Translations under genes and position numbers: made by a program | Notes under the pieces: generated by a model | What the model was told of the DNA's origin: nothing | Seen by the model: the letters and a program-made list of their open reading frames with translations, nothing else | The model's database searches: none | Part shown: positions 5,192-5,478 of the stretch, in pieces | Layout of the letters: the number at the start of each line of letters is the position of its first letter | Position numbering within the stretch: position 1 is the first letter of the stretch | Assembly: GCA_003161755.1 (NCBI GenBank) | Contig: PMNP01000146.1 | Coordinates: 20,864-26,341, forward strand | Direction of reading: 5' to 3' | DNA from: Ignavibacteriota bacterium | GTDB taxonomy: Bacteria > Bacteroidota > UBA10030 > UBA6906 | Length of the DNA stretch: 5,478 bases

Positions 5192-5240
5192 CTCAACCGA
5201 TTTGTGGTCGGGTTTACAACCTCGACCGTTTTGTGGACGG
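5192..5240. repeat. Two 20-bp direct repeats, each an interrupted palindrome
   Basis: Positions 5192-5211 and 5221-5240 share 17 of 20 bases with a 29-bp period. Each holds a 4-bp-arm palindrome around TTTGTGG: CCGA/TCGG in the first and CCGT/ACGG in the second, so the two arm changes compensate each other. The region between also folds as a 9-bp hairpin (GGTCG GGTT, 5206-5214, with AACC and CGACC, 5218-5227; one bulged T), which excludes the two smaller ones. The repeats lie between the T9SS-protein stop and the membrane-protein gene. They could be an operator pair, an RNA switch or a transcript end; no T-run follows on the minus strand. Confidence 0.65.
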
Positions 5241-5291
5241 ATCGCAGTTGGCATTCAACCCAAATTGATGAGGTTGACCTTCCTGGTGATA

Positions 5292-5478
5292 CTATTTAAG
5301 TAATACAAGCTTCCTGGTTTCCGAAAATGAGCCAGCTTGGATTCGATAGAAGTATATGCCACTAGGAAATTCAGAAGCGTTCCATCGTCGATAATGCTTT
5401 CCCGCCTGCATTTCCTCAGAAAGAAGATTTTCCACCTCTCTTCCAATCAGGTCGAATACTTTCAGTGACACAAATGAC
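5292..5478 (-). CDS. 3' end of a secreted protein with a type IX secretion C-terminal sorting domain (partial)
   Basis: The last 61 codons of a gene enter from the right edge and end with TAG at 5292-5294. The peptide runs SFVSLKVFDLIGREVENL, then EMQAGKHYRRWNASEFPSG, IYFYRIQAGSFSETRKL and VLLK at the C-terminus. This is the classic type A C-terminal domain of type IX (Por) secretion substrates: VxLxVFDLxGREV, then AGxHxxxWNAS, then the SGIYFYRxQAG hairpin and a basic-hydrophobic final strand ending in K. In known systems this domain targets the protein through the outer membrane and is usually cleaved by a sortase-like PorU. The cargo domain lies outside the window, so the protein's own function is unknown. 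This tail is the best taxonomic marker here, pointing to an FCB-group bacterium. Confidence 0.88.
   Translation of the reverse strand, partial: SFVSLKVFDLIGREVENLLSEEMQAGKHYRRWNASEFPSGIYFYRIQAGSFSETRKLVLLK

Overview
The window looks like an accessory, non-housekeeping part of a bacterial chromosome or metagenomic contig. Every gene I can support lies on the minus strand, so the region reads from high to low coordinates. The best taxonomic clue is at the right edge: the last 61 codons of a gene ending in a type IX secretion (Por) C-terminal sorting domain. These domains are largely confined to the FCB group (Bacteroidota, Ignavibacteriota and related candidate phyla). An uncultivated FCB lineage is therefore my best inference, and I would not name a phylum. 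Base composition is roughly balanced, and Shine-Dalgarno sites are visible at most starts.

Layout in reading direction: (1) 5292-5478, the 3' end of a T9SS-exported protein. (2) A 162-bp gap with two 20-bp repeats that fold into hairpins. (3) 4482-5129, a polytopic membrane protein of unknown function. (4) A 275-bp gap with a nested attC-like inverted repeat just after that gene. (5) 3781-4206, a SnoaL/NTF2-like protein with a very strong ribosome binding site. (6) A 164-bp gap with a short perfect palindrome. (7) 3239-3616, a small four-helix membrane protein. (8) 2631-3238, a 608-bp gene-free stretch packed with palindromes and diverged repeat copies. (9) 1554-2630, an exported alpha/beta hydrolase, followed 27 bp later by (10) 993-1526, a GNAT acetyltransferase. 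(11) 816-887, a 23-codon remnant-like ORF with a good ribosome binding site, followed 8 bp later by (12) 133-807, an MBL-fold metallohydrolase with all metal ligands. Positions 1-132 hold no gene I can defend.

Two groups look transcriptionally linked: hydrolase with acetyltransferase, and the mini-ORF with the MBL hydrolase. The others stand alone behind gaps of 160-600 bp. The genes do not form a recognisable pathway. They are small, single-domain, general-purpose functions (hydrolase, acetyltransferase, metallohydrolase, NTF2-fold protein, membrane proteins) separated by palindromic repeats. I found no CRISPR array, transposase, integrase, tRNA or rRNA, and no complete novel defence or biosynthetic system. 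The most unusual content is in the non-coding repeats and the truncated leader ORF.
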